Shown piece after piece: positions 44,463 to 52,052 of a stretch of 64,000 nt of DNA. The stretch is from contig PCBK01000104.1 of the NCBI GenBank assembly GCA_002731275.1, forward strand, positions 1 to 64,000, read 5' to 3'. The DNA comes from Deltaproteobacteria bacterium. Its GTDB lineage: Bacteria; Myxococcota_C; UBA6777. Made by a program: the position numbers and the translations under genes. The first letter of the stretch is position 1, and each line of letters opens with the position of its first letter. Below the pieces are notes generated by a model. That model saw only the letters and a program-made list of their open reading frames with translations, made no database searches and was not told the DNA's origin.

Positions 44463-45452
44463 TTAGCTCCAGCCCAATTCGACGAGTTCTTCGGGGTAGG
44501 GGGAGAGATAGGTTTGTTGTTTGATGTACTCGTTGTCGTTCATTTTTCCGAAGTGGCGGATAAAGGAGAGGGGGACTGAGCGTGGTAATTTTCGTGTCCT
44601 GTACCCTTCGACGGCTTCGTGGAGCGAGGCGACCTCTTCGGCTGTGGTGATCTTCTTGAGATGGCCGATGGTCCGGAGGAGCACATTGGCGTGTCGCTTC
44701 AGGCTCGCGACCTCGTTGAAGGCACTGAGGAAGAGCTCTCGATACGCCTTTGTGACTTGTTGCAGGGGACGTTGTTTGGCGGAGGCGACGATGCGTCCGA
44801 GCTCGCGTAGGACAGGCTCATTGTAGGCGAGCAGGAGCAGTTTTTCGTTTGCGTGGAATTGGACGAGCGAGGAGACAGAGTCCATGTCGAGCAGTGATTG
44901 TGCGCGTTTGTAGGCAAAGACACGTGTCAGAAAGAGATCGCGTAGCGCAGGATCGTTGAGTCGACCTCCTTCTTCGACGGGGAGAAGAGGGTGGTGCTGT
45001 GTGATGATCTCGGAAAAGAGGCCTCGACCATCTCTGCGCGAGGGAGAGCCTTTTGGGTTGTAGATTTTGACCCGAAAGAGTCCACAGGAGGGGGAGTTTT
45101 TGGTGAAGATAAACCCACAGATGTCCTGCTCTTCAAGCCACTGCGCGATCTCATGTGCGTAGCGTTGCATTGGCGCGGTCCACTCTTGTTTTGAGCGCGT
45201 CCCAAGGAGCTTGATCTCTCCATCGTCATCTTCGACGAGCCGGATACTCTCTCGTGGGATCCCCATGCCGATCGCGACTTCTGGACAAAGAGGGACAAAT
45301 TCGGCGACCTGACTCAGCGCCTCTTGCACAAACACGTTGCGTTTGTGCCCACCATCAAAACGTACTTCTTGTCCAAGTAAACAGGATGATATGGCGAGTT
45401 TGACTTGTTTGTTGAGTGAACATTGTTCATTTTTTGGAGATTGTACTTGCAT
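44463..45452 (-). CDS. TudS-like DUF523 / DUF1722 fusion protein
   Basis: 329 residues; GAGG eight bases before ATG 45452 decides the start. The N-terminal DUF523 part has three conserved Cys contexts, SSCLLGQEVRFDGGHKR, CPEVAIGMGIPRE and KNSPSCG, which in 2-thiouracil desulfurase (TudS) bind a 4Fe-4S cluster. The C-terminal half is DUF1722 (FHANEKLLLLAYNEP ... LGRIVASAKQRPLQQVTKAYRELFLSAF ... NVLRTIGHLKK), the order found in E. coli YbgA-type fusions, which often sit next to photolyase genes; no photolyase is seen here. Probable role: desulfuration of thiolated bases or a related repair or salvage step. First gene of an operon with the SDR. Confidence 0.87.
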   Translation of the reverse strand: MQVQSPKNEQCSLNKQVKLAISSCLLGQEVRFDGGHKRNVFVQEALSQVAEFVPLCPEVAIGMGIPRESIRLVEDDDGEIKLLGTRSKQEWTAPMQRYAHEIAQWLEEQDICGFIFTKNSPSCGLFRVKIYNPKGSPSRRDGRGLFSEIITQHHPLLPVEEGGRLNDPALRDLFLTRVFAYKRAQSLLDMDSVSSLVQFHANEKLLLLAYNEPVLRELGRIVASAKQRPLQQVTKAYRELFLSAFNEVASLKRHANVLLRTIGHLKKITTAEEVASLHEAVEGYRTRKLPRSVPLSFIRHFGKMNDNEYIKQQTYLSPYPEELVELGWS

Positions 45453-45520
45453 AACACACACCTCGGCGTAGAATTGAAACTATTTTCGTGTGTGTTGTGT
45501 TGTCCTCTACAGAGTATGAT

Positions 45521-45544
45521 GGTTGCGATGTGGTTTCGCAATCC
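45521..45544. promoter_or_regulatory. Candidate TetR operator between the TudS-like and TetR genes
   Basis: TTGCGA (45523-45528) and TCGCAA (45536-45541) form a perfect inverted repeat in the middle of the 169-base divergent region, extended by further matches (GGTTGCGA...TCGCAATC). Another inverted repeat, AACACACAC (45453-45461) with GTGTGTGTT (45488-45496), lies between it and the TudS-like start. Either could bind the adjacent TetR protein. Confidence 0.5.
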
Positions 45545-45621
45545 CCCCTGTCTTTTTTTACGTACAAGAAGACACAAGGCTACACAGCAATTTTTTAACG
45601 GGTTGATACTCAAAGGAGTTG

Positions 45622-46287
45622 ATGTTGTCTGTTGAGAAGGAAGAAAGAAGCGATAGAACGTACCATCACGGAGACTTAAGAGCAGCACTGCTTCGCGCGG
45701 GAGGTAAGTTGCTGGTCGAAGAAGGGGTTGAAAACCTCACACTACGTCGTGTCGCGCGTGAAGTTGGGGTGAGCCACGCCGCACCCTACAGACATTTTAA
45801 GGACAAAGAGTCGCTGCTCGCGGCGATCACCTTGAGCGGCTTTTACAAGCTCACGATGTTGATGAAGTCTGCAAAGACATCGAATCCTGGTGCGCCGAGA
45901 GAGCAGCTCGTCAAAGCAGGTGTGAATTACATCCAAATGGCGCTCGCACATCCTGAGATGATGCAGCTGATGTTTGGAGGGACGATTAAACGGGTGATCC
46001 TTGAGCAGGAGTTCGAACGTGCTGTCAAGCTTGGTGAGTATCCACGCGATGCGCTCGATGCCTTTGAAAAACTTGAGGAGATTGTGGATGTTGGGGTGGA
46101 GTCTGGGACGTTTCGCCAAAAAGATGTCCACGAGCTGACGCTCTTGGCGTGGTCGACAGTCCACGGCTTAGCGATGATCTTACTTGGCAAGCAATTACAA
46201 GAGCCACCCGAAGGACCGGAGGCTGTTGAGGCATTGACCAAATGTCTTTGTGAAGATTTGTTGTTGGGGGTGTTGGTGCGTTCTTGA
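45622..46287 (+). CDS. TetR-family regulator (WHG-domain type)
   Basis: About 221 residues. AAAGGAG (45612-45618) is very close to ATG 45622, so TTG 45625 could be the true start. The HTH reads LLRAGGKLLVEEGVENLTLRRVAREVGVSHAAPYRHFKDKESLLAAI, and the C-terminal part (ELTLLAWSTVHGLAMILLG) contains the Trp-x3-His-Gly core of the WHG domain. It is divergent from the TudS-SDR operon, its most likely target. It ends two bases from the VIT/VWA gene's stop. Confidence 0.9.
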   Translation: MLSVEKEERSDRTYHHGDLRAALLRAGGKLLVEEGVENLTLRRVAREVGVSHAAPYRHFKDKESLLAAITLSGFYKLTMLMKSAKTSNPGAPREQLVKAGVNYIQMALAHPEMMQLMFGGTIKRVILEQEFERAVKLGEYPRDALDAFEKLEEIVDVGVESGTFRQKDVHELTLLAWSTVHGLAMILLGKQLQEPPEGPEAVEALTKCLCEDLLLGVLVRS

Positions 46288-46289
46288 GC

Positions 46290-49200
46290 TTATTTGAGGG
46301 TGAAGGTCTTGATGTGTTGGGGTTTTTTGCCATACTTTTTGTAGAGTACGAACTTGTGAACCTCACGAGTTTCCTTGGGGCTTCCAGCGTTGCGCATAAT
46401 GATCACTTTTCCAGTCAGCTTTTGTGGGGCACCTCTGTAGTACACAACCTTGAAGGTGTACGCGCCTTTTTTGGCTGTCCCGAGGACATAGATCTCTGGA
46501 CCAAAGCCATTGGTGATGTCGTAGTAGAGGGTTCCACCCTGGCGACTCTCGCGTTTTCTGTAAGAGACGTGTGACCCGTCAGGTTCGTAGATGTGCAGGT
46601 CGATGTCGGCGGAGGGATCGTCCCAGAACATTACGACGCTGATGTCGCGCTCCACGGGGAGTTGGCTGACGCCTTTGGTGATACATCGACGGATGACCTG
46701 TTTGAACTCCGAGTGTTTGCGTCGTCTGTAGAGGCTCATCATCTGCTTGAAGGTGTTGCGGCGTGCTGGGTTGAGTCTGACTGCCTGTGTGAGCTCCTGA
46801 CATGCGCCGGAGACATTGCCTTGCTTTTCCAGATGTGTCGCGTATTGGATGCGGTTTCCGTAGTCTTGGGGGGAGAATTCGACGATCTCACTGAGGACGC
46901 GTTTGGCCTCTGCGAACATACCAAGTGTGCGGAGAAGCTTGGACTCGCGAGCGATCAACTGGATGTCTTCAGGAGCATAGCGTCTCCAATCTCGAAGAAC
47001 GGAGAGCGCTTGTTTGTGGCGTTTTGTGTTCATCAACAAACGGTAGAGTTGCTCGCGGCGTTGCCAATTCATGGGGGCTGCCTTGACCGCTTTGTACGCG
47101 GCACGCAAGCGATTGTTCTTGGAGGATACGCGCCGACGTTTTTTGTGGAGGTCTTTTTTCTTCCCACAAGCCTTTTTGTCCGAGCGTATGTCGAGTGATG
47201 CGCCACGTCGGCAACGTCTGTTGCTCTTATCTTTGGACAGGCTGAGTGTCAGTGTACGAGGGCGTGTCACTGTCAAACGCAATGTTCTTGTTTTGTAGCA
47301 AGTCTTGACGATGCGGAGTTTGACACGTTGTCCTTTGCGGAGCGTGAGTACGAGAGGCGTTCGTCCCATGAGTCGACGACCCATGTAAACTTTTGCGCCT
47401 GCTGGCTTGCTCTTGATGCGGATCTTAAAGGTCCGTGCATGTGGGATGAGCATTTTGGGGGCCCTACGCTTGGCTGGAGCCGCAGCCACACGTTTGACGC
47501 GTGGGACATCGGCGCCACTGCCTGGAGATGGAGGTGTCGCGGTTGTCGGTGCAGGCGCGATTTCTCTCCTGTAGCGACGTCTTGTGCGTCTCTTCGCTTT
47601 GAAGCGCATCCCGCCAGAGCCTGTTCGTGCGCGTCCGCCTTCGTCTTGTTGACGAAAACCGTCTCGACGGGCACTATCGTTGCCTTGGGGTGCTTCCGCG
47701 TCCGCTTCTCCAGGACGACCCATCCATCTTCTGATGGCTTGCTTGGCCTCTTTTTTACTCAAGGTGCCTTTGTTGGCTGCTGGTTTTTTTGCGTGAAAGA
47801 CGCGCTTGTTCGCTTTTTTCTTGCGACGTGCGATGTTGTGTTTTTTGTACGCCTGCTCATTTTCGAGGACGAGGAATGAGGTGTAGCGACTCATCACACC
47901 GTACACTTTGCTCAATTTGACGATCTTCTGTCGACTCTTGCGGTCGGTCTTTTTTTGCATCCTATCGAGTGTAAAACGCGCCCAAAAGGCAGGCACAATC
48001 TCTTTGTCTTTGTCCGTCTGTGGTTCGTAGACCTGTTTGAATGTGTAAGCAGCTTCACGGTCGATCTTTCCGGAGATGTTGACTTCAACGGCGGGGGCTG
48101 TCAGCTCACCAGCGAGCAGGAGTGTGTCCCCTGAGGAGACGTTGTTGTCGTCTGCGCGGACGATGTTCTTCATCCCTTTGACTGTGTATTTGATATCTGT
48201 GAGCTGCGGGACGTTGAGCTGTTTGGTCAGTGCGGCGACAGCAGCTTTGGGGGATTGACCGATGTGCAGACGGTGTAGACGTCCACCTGTTGCGCGAGAG
48301 AGCTTGCGCAAGAAGCCCAGATCGGGGTTGGGGCCGATCGCGATGGCTGAGATGCGGATGTGGCGTGTCCCGATCGCTTGTTTGACCTGTGTGATCAACT
48401 TTCCTGGGTCCATTTGTCCGACAGTCGCGTGCCCATCTCCGATATAAAAGAGTTCGGTGTTGGCCTGCGCGGAGCGGATCGCTGCGAGGAACAATCGCTC
48501 CAGGTGGGTCGCGCCACGAGGACGTTGTGCTCTCATGACATCGAGGGCTTCGGCGAGTGATTTGGAGGTAAACATCACGCCTTTTTTGACAGCACGTGGT
48601 CGGAAGGCGCGCGCTGTAAGATCACCCATCCAGACGCCAAAGCGTGCGTCTTTTGGGAGCCCTTCGAGCAGAACTTGTGCGATGTCGACTGCCTTTTGCA
48701 GACCTTTGGTCTTCATACCTGCGGAGGTGTCGAGGAGCAGCATACGGTGTTTGTATGTCGAGGTGTGTCCTTTGATCTGGACGGGGATTTCGACGAGGCC
48801 AAACTTCTTTTTATCAACTGTGCCTGCGAGCATCAAACCGCGTGCGCGCTTGTACTGAAAGCGTACACTCAAGTGTCCACGAGGACGAAAGTGTTTGGCT
48901 TTGTATTGAATGGTCAGTGTCTGTTTGCTGCGTTTGATCGTCGCATCGTATGGCATGACCTTCGCTTTGGGGTTCCCATGTGCGTCGATTGTCAAAGAGA
49001 AGTGACCGGTAATGGGTTGCTTTTTGTTGGGCAACAGATAGTTGTAGTCGACATATCCAGGAGGTCCATGAAGGACCGTGTCGTAGCCGAGGATAATGCG
49101 CTTGGTGCCTCTTGCGGGGATTGGGAAGATCTGTGTGCGAAAGCGATTGCCTCCCTGCCATTCGAGGAGGGCGGGATCTTTCATGCGGCGTACGATCGAG

Positions 49201-49634
49201 TTGTAGATAGCTCGTGCGCGGGTACGCTCGACAAGTTCACCTTCGACGAGTTTTCCGTTGATCTGCATCGCGAGGCGTGTGATTGAGGCACCGTGGGGCA
49301 AGCGGAAGGTGAAGGTGCCTTCTGTTTGTCGTGAGGTGTGGTTGTAAAAGACTTGTTCGACCTCTGTGCGGGCGATACGACCTTTGACTTTGACACGTAC
49401 GTTGATCTTACGGTTGGACAGGAGGAGGGATTTTCCCTTTGTGTCTTTAATGATCAGCTGTCCAAAGTGTCCTGGAGGTAACCTGTCGGCAGCGATCTCT
49501 GTCGCTTGGGCAGTGTTGGTGCGGAAGGACGGCAGCGCGCTGCCCTTATCAAATGAAAGGGGTCCTTGTAACCATAACATCGCGCCAAGCGCGATTGCGG
49601 CGGCTGGGACGAGCCATGTGGCCAGGCGTTTCAT
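46290..49634 (-). CDS. VIT-VWA surface protein with PEGA, TPR and DUF2135 domains
   Basis: 1114 residues, AAGGAG nine bases before ATG 49634, then a signal anchor (residues 5-22). Order: VIT domain (about 50-190; VEQVFYNHTSRQTEGTFTFRLP, GELVERTRARAIYNSI), VWA domain (296-470; MIDAS region LLDTSAGMKT, where the third MIDAS position of D-x-S-x-S is Gly), a very basic Lys/Arg/Pro linker (600-735), a PEGA domain (736-800; KSKPAGAKVYMGRRLMGRTP), helical TPR-like repeats (845-985) and a C-terminal DUF2135 domain (998-1085; DDPSADIDLHIYEPDGSHV, GPEIYVLG). VIT-VWA proteins act as surface adhesion or assembly factors. The MIDAS change may limit metal binding. It is transcribed alone and convergent with the TetR gene. 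Confidence 0.87.
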   Translation of the reverse strand: MKRLATWLVPAAAIALGAMLWLQGPLSFDKGSALPSFRTNTAQATEIAADRLPPGHFGQLIIKDTKGKSLLLSNRKINVRVKVKGRIARTEVEQVFYNHTSRQTEGTFTFRLPHGASITRLAMQINGKLVEGELVERTRARAIYNSIVRRMKDPALLEWQGGNRFRTQIFPIPARGTKRIILGYDTVLHGPPGYVDYNYLLPNKKQPITGHFSLTIDAHGNPKAKVMPYDATIKRSKQTLTIQYKAKHFRPRGHLSVRFQYKRARGLMLAGTVDKKKFGLVEIPVQIKGHTSTYKHRMLLLDTSAGMKTKGLQKAVDIAQVLLEGLPKDARFGVWMGDLTARAFRPRAVKKGVMFTSKSLAEALDVMRAQRPRGATHLERLFLAAIRSAQANTELFYIGDGHATVGQMDPGKLITQVKQAIGTRHIRISAIAIGPNPDLGFLRKLSRATGGRLHRLHIGQSPKAAVAALTKQLNVPQLTDIKYTVKGMKNIVRADDNNVSSGDTLLLAGELTAPAVEVNISGKIDREAAYTFKQVYEPQTDKDKEIVPAFWARFTLDRMQKKTDRKSRQKIVKLSKVYGVMSRYTSFLVLENEQAYKKHNIARRKKKANKRVFHAKKPAANKGTLSKKEAKQAIRRWMGRPGEADAEAPQGNDSARRDGFRQQDEGGRARTGSGGMRFKAKRRTRRRYRREIAPAPTTATPPSPGSGADVPRVKRVAAAPAKRRAPKMLIPHARTFKIRIKSKPAGAKVYMGRRLMGRTPLVLTLRKGQRVKLRIVKTCYKTRTLRLTVTRPRTLTLSLSKDKSNRRCRRGASLDIRSDKKACGKKKDLHKKRRRVSSKNNRLRAAYKAVKAAPMNWQRREQLYRLLMNTKRHKQALSVLRDWRRYAPEDIQLIARESKLLRTLGMFAEAKRVLSEIVEFSPQDYGNRIQYATHLEKQGNVSGACQELTQAVRLNPARRNTFKQMMSLYRRRKHSEFKQVIRRCITKGVSQLPVERDISVVMFWDDPSADIDLHIYEPDGSHVSYRKRESRQGGTLYYDITNGFGPEIYVLGTAKKGAYTFKVVYYRGAPQKLTGKVIIMRNAGSPKETREVHKFVLYKKYGKKPQHIKTFTLK

Positions 49635-49664
49635 GTTTGCATCTCCTTGTATGGGTCAGACTCT

Positions 49665-49701
49665 CCACAGTGCTCAAGCGCAAGACCTGAGCGGACTGTG
49701 G
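49665..49701 (-). promoter_or_regulatory. Strong hairpin upstream of the VIT-VWA gene
   Basis: CCACAGT-GCTCA (49665-49676) pairs with TGAGC-GG-ACTGTGG (49688-49701): 12 base pairs with a GG bulge and an 11-base loop. On the minus strand it lies about 30 bases before the ATG, so it would fold in the 5' leader or act as an operator. No T-run follows, so it is not a terminator. Confidence 0.5.
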
Positions 49702-49998
49702 CCAGACAATATGTTCGTACGTTGCGAACGTTGATGGGAACGTCTGGTGTACACGCAGCTGCGCAAAAGATGATCTGAATTCTTTCGATTTTTTTCCAAC
49801 ACAAGTCTGAGGGGCGAGATGCAAGAAAAGTATGTGGGCACTCATTTACATCTGTCGCGTCTGTGTGGTTCGAGTGCATGATGTCGGCGAAGAAGTGAAT
49901 GTGCTATTTTTGCAGTTTGACGGGGATAATAAGCTGGTATTTTGCTTGAAAGAGTGCTATCTGAAAATGTGAAGAAAGTGTAAAAAGTTTAAAATACC

Positions 49999-50027
49999 TT
50001 GCAGGTTTTTGAGTATGTACTTACTAA
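49999..50027 (+). promoter_or_regulatory. Candidate tetR promoter
   Basis: TTGCAG (49999-50004) and TACTAA (50022-50027) are 17 bases apart, and the spacer contains a small inverted repeat (AGTA-TG-TACT) that could allow autoregulation. The leader would be only about 14 bases. Pattern-based. Confidence 0.4.
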
Positions 50028-50047
50028 TAGAGTGAAGGAGGTTGGTG

Positions 50048-50674
50048 ATGGCCAGACCCAAGAAGATCAAAAATGAGGTGCTGATACAAGCCGCACGTGA
50101 GATCTTTCTAGAGCGCGGATTTTCGGTCCCTACAAGTGAGATCGCGAAGCACGCTGGTGTCTCAGAAGGCACGCTGTTTAAGCGCTTTGAGACGAAAGAG
50201 AGATTGTTTCGTGAGGCGATGAGACCCTCCTCTGAAGATCTTGGTTGGCTCGATGCGCTACTACTCCACGCCGGAAGAGGTGATCTAAAGGACCACTTGA
50301 TGGTCGCTGCCCGAGAAGGGATCCACTTCTTTCGTCGGATGATGCCGCTGTTTGTGATGGCCTCAAGCCATCCCTCTGTCCGCAATATCCAAGAACAACT
50401 GATGAGTGGACCACAGCCTCCTCCGATCCTCGCGACAAGAAGGTTGGTGTCCTTCTTTGAGATGGAGATGAAGCTCGGTAGACTGCGTGAGAGTGATCCC
50501 AGGATCCTCTCCAGAGTCTTTATGGCCACCCTCTCCCAATATGTATTCTTTGAGACCCTTGTGCAGGCCCCTGCAGCCTTTCACATCCCTCTCGATGAAT
50601 ACGTCGAAGGTGTCGTTGAATTGATCCTCTGTGGAGGACTCCCAAGTGAACACATCACGTCACAGGATAGCTAG
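50048..50674 (+). CDS. TetR-family repressor of the downstream RND efflux operon
   Basis: 208 residues, AAGGAGG six bases before ATG 50048. HTH: IQAAREIFLERGFSVPTSEIAKHAGVSEGTLFKRFETKERLF. The ligand domain is divergent but of AcrR length (PLFVMASSHPSVRNIQEQL, FFEMEMKLGRL). It lies just upstream of and codirectional with MFP, RND and TolC genes, with a 32-bp operator-like palindrome in the gap at 50728-50759. This layout is typical of a local efflux repressor released by the pumped compound. Confidence 0.92.
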   Translation: MARPKKIKNEVLIQAAREIFLERGFSVPTSEIAKHAGVSEGTLFKRFETKERLFREAMRPSSEDLGWLDALLLHAGRGDLKDHLMVAAREGIHFFRRMMPLFVMASSHPSVRNIQEQLMSGPQPPPILATRRLVSFFEMEMKLGRLRESDPRILSRVFMATLSQYVFFETLVQAPAAFHIPLDEYVEGVVELILCGGLPSEHITSQDS

Positions 50675-50727
50675 CTGTCCGATCGTTCCACGTGAGACCT
50701 CCACACCCTGAAAACATTTTTTTTATC

Positions 50728-50759
50728 AAGTTATTGAGTGAGTGCTCATTTAATAACTT
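50728..50759. promoter_or_regulatory. Large TetR-type operator before the RND operon
   Basis: Outer arms AAGTTATT (50728-50735) and AATAACTT (50752-50759) are perfectly complementary, and the core adds TGAG/CTCA, giving about 13 matches of 16 around one centre. It lies between the tetR stop and the MFP ATG, in or next to the operon promoter. TGAGTG/CTCAT-type cores are common in AcrR-like operators. Confidence 0.65.
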
Positions 50760-50800
50760 CTGAGTGTCCGTGTCGTAAGTCCGGTAGAAGGAGAAAGAAG

Positions 50801-52024
50801 ATGAGTGGAGTGTGGAAATGGGCAACCATTGCGTTGGTGACTGTCGGTATTTTGATTGCGAGTGTCGCCGGGATGAGATTGATGGCCTCGATGAAGAAGC
50901 TGCCTTCTCGTAAAGAGCGCCCCACGATGGCGATCCAGGTTGAGACACAGACAGTCCACCTGAAGACAAAGCTTCTTACATTGCGAGGTTTTGGGACGAC
51001 ACAGGCCGCAAAGAGTGTTGAAGTTGTCCCTGAGACCTCAGGGCGTGTTGTCTACGTTGCGCCAACATTTCGTGAAGGTGGGCGTGTGCAGAAGGGGAAG
51101 CTGTTGTTTCAGGTGGACAGCCGCCTCGCACGGCTGGAGGTAAAGCGGCTGAAAAAGCAGAGCACATTCCTCCAAAAACAGCTCTCCGTCCTCAAACAGG
51201 CGCTCGCGCTCGATCGTCGCAACGTCTCCCGTAACAAAATGCTCGTCAAACGACGCGCCCTCGATCGAGGTAGCTTTGAACGCTATCAAATCAATCTGTT
51301 CGATCGAAAACAGCGACTCGAAAATATGAAGCAGTCTCTCGCCATAAACGAAGTTCAGCTTGAGAACGCGCGTGTAAAGCTTCGACAAACACGTGTGTAT
51401 GCTCCCTTCGATGCGAGGGTCACAAAGGGTGGGGTGGAGCGTGGCGGGTTTGTCGCCCAAGGTAAGTCCGTTGCAACACTCGAAAGTCGCGACGCGATTG
51501 AGTTCTCCGTCAATTTTCCTCTACATGAACTCGAAAAAATGACGAACAAGGATGGACAACACGTCGATATCGAAGACATCCCCAAACACCTTATGTCACT
51601 CCCTAGCGTCGAGATCTGGCGCCCAGGTAACACCTCGATGTCCTGGCGTGGCCGGGTGATCCGCGTTGGTGCAAAGGTCGATCTCTCCACACGTACACTC
51701 CCACTTTGGATTCGTATCCCACTTGCCCGTAAGAAGCGCGCCAAACGATCCTCGCGCTCTCTGCTGCCAGGGGTCTTTGTCAAGGTCAAGATCCCCGTCC
51801 AGCGGCTCGGTACAGCCGTCAAAATCCCAACACGTGCGCTGTATGGGGAAGATGTCTTCGTGGTGGTGGATGGCAAACTCGTCCGACGTCGGGTCTCCGT
51901 CACGCAGCGTGGCACACAATACAGTGTCGTGACCGCGGGGCTGCGAGAAGGGGATGTGCTCGTCTCCGATTCGATGATCGATCCGATCGAGGGGACCGCT
52001 GTGCGGATCTCAACACAACAGTAA
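50801..52024 (+). CDS. RND efflux membrane-fusion (periplasmic adaptor) protein
   Basis: 407 residues from ATG 50801 (AAGGAG upstream). An N-terminal membrane anchor (WATIALVTVGILIASVAGMRL), not a lipobox, holds it in the inner membrane. The HlyD-type order is clear: half lipoyl motif (GRVVYVAPTFREGGRVQKGKLLFQVDSR), a coiled-coil hairpin (about 125-195), the second lipoyl half (VYAPFDARVTKGGVERGGFVAQGKSVATL) and beta-barrel plus membrane-proximal domains (KIPTRALYGEDVFVVVDGKLVRRRVSVTQRGTQYSVV). It links the RND pump to the TolC-like channel. Confidence 0.93.
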   Translation: MSGVWKWATIALVTVGILIASVAGMRLMASMKKLPSRKERPTMAIQVETQTVHLKTKLLTLRGFGTTQAAKSVEVVPETSGRVVYVAPTFREGGRVQKGKLLFQVDSRLARLEVKRLKKQSTFLQKQLSVLKQALALDRRNVSRNKMLVKRRALDRGSFERYQINLFDRKQRLENMKQSLAINEVQLENARVKLRQTRVYAPFDARVTKGGVERGGFVAQGKSVATLESRDAIEFSVNFPLHELEKMTNKDGQHVDIEDIPKHLMSLPSVEIWRPGNTSMSWRGRVIRVGAKVDLSTRTLPLWIRIPLARKKRAKRSSRSLLPGVFVKVKIPVQRLGTAVKIPTRALYGEDVFVVVDGKLVRRRVSVTQRGTQYSVVTAGLREGDVLVSDSMIDPIEGTAVRISTQQ

Positions 52025-52052
52025 GCCACCAACGCAAAGATGAGGTGATACA

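Larger units (their letters stand above)
49635..50047. other. Divergent intergenic region, VIT-VWA gene to tetR
   Basis: 413 bases without a gene. It contains the leader hairpin listed at 49665-49701 and the tetR promoter listed at 49999-50027. The 49702-49980 part shows nothing beyond a small GTTCG ... CGAAC inverted repeat near 49710-49730. Confidence 0.6.
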
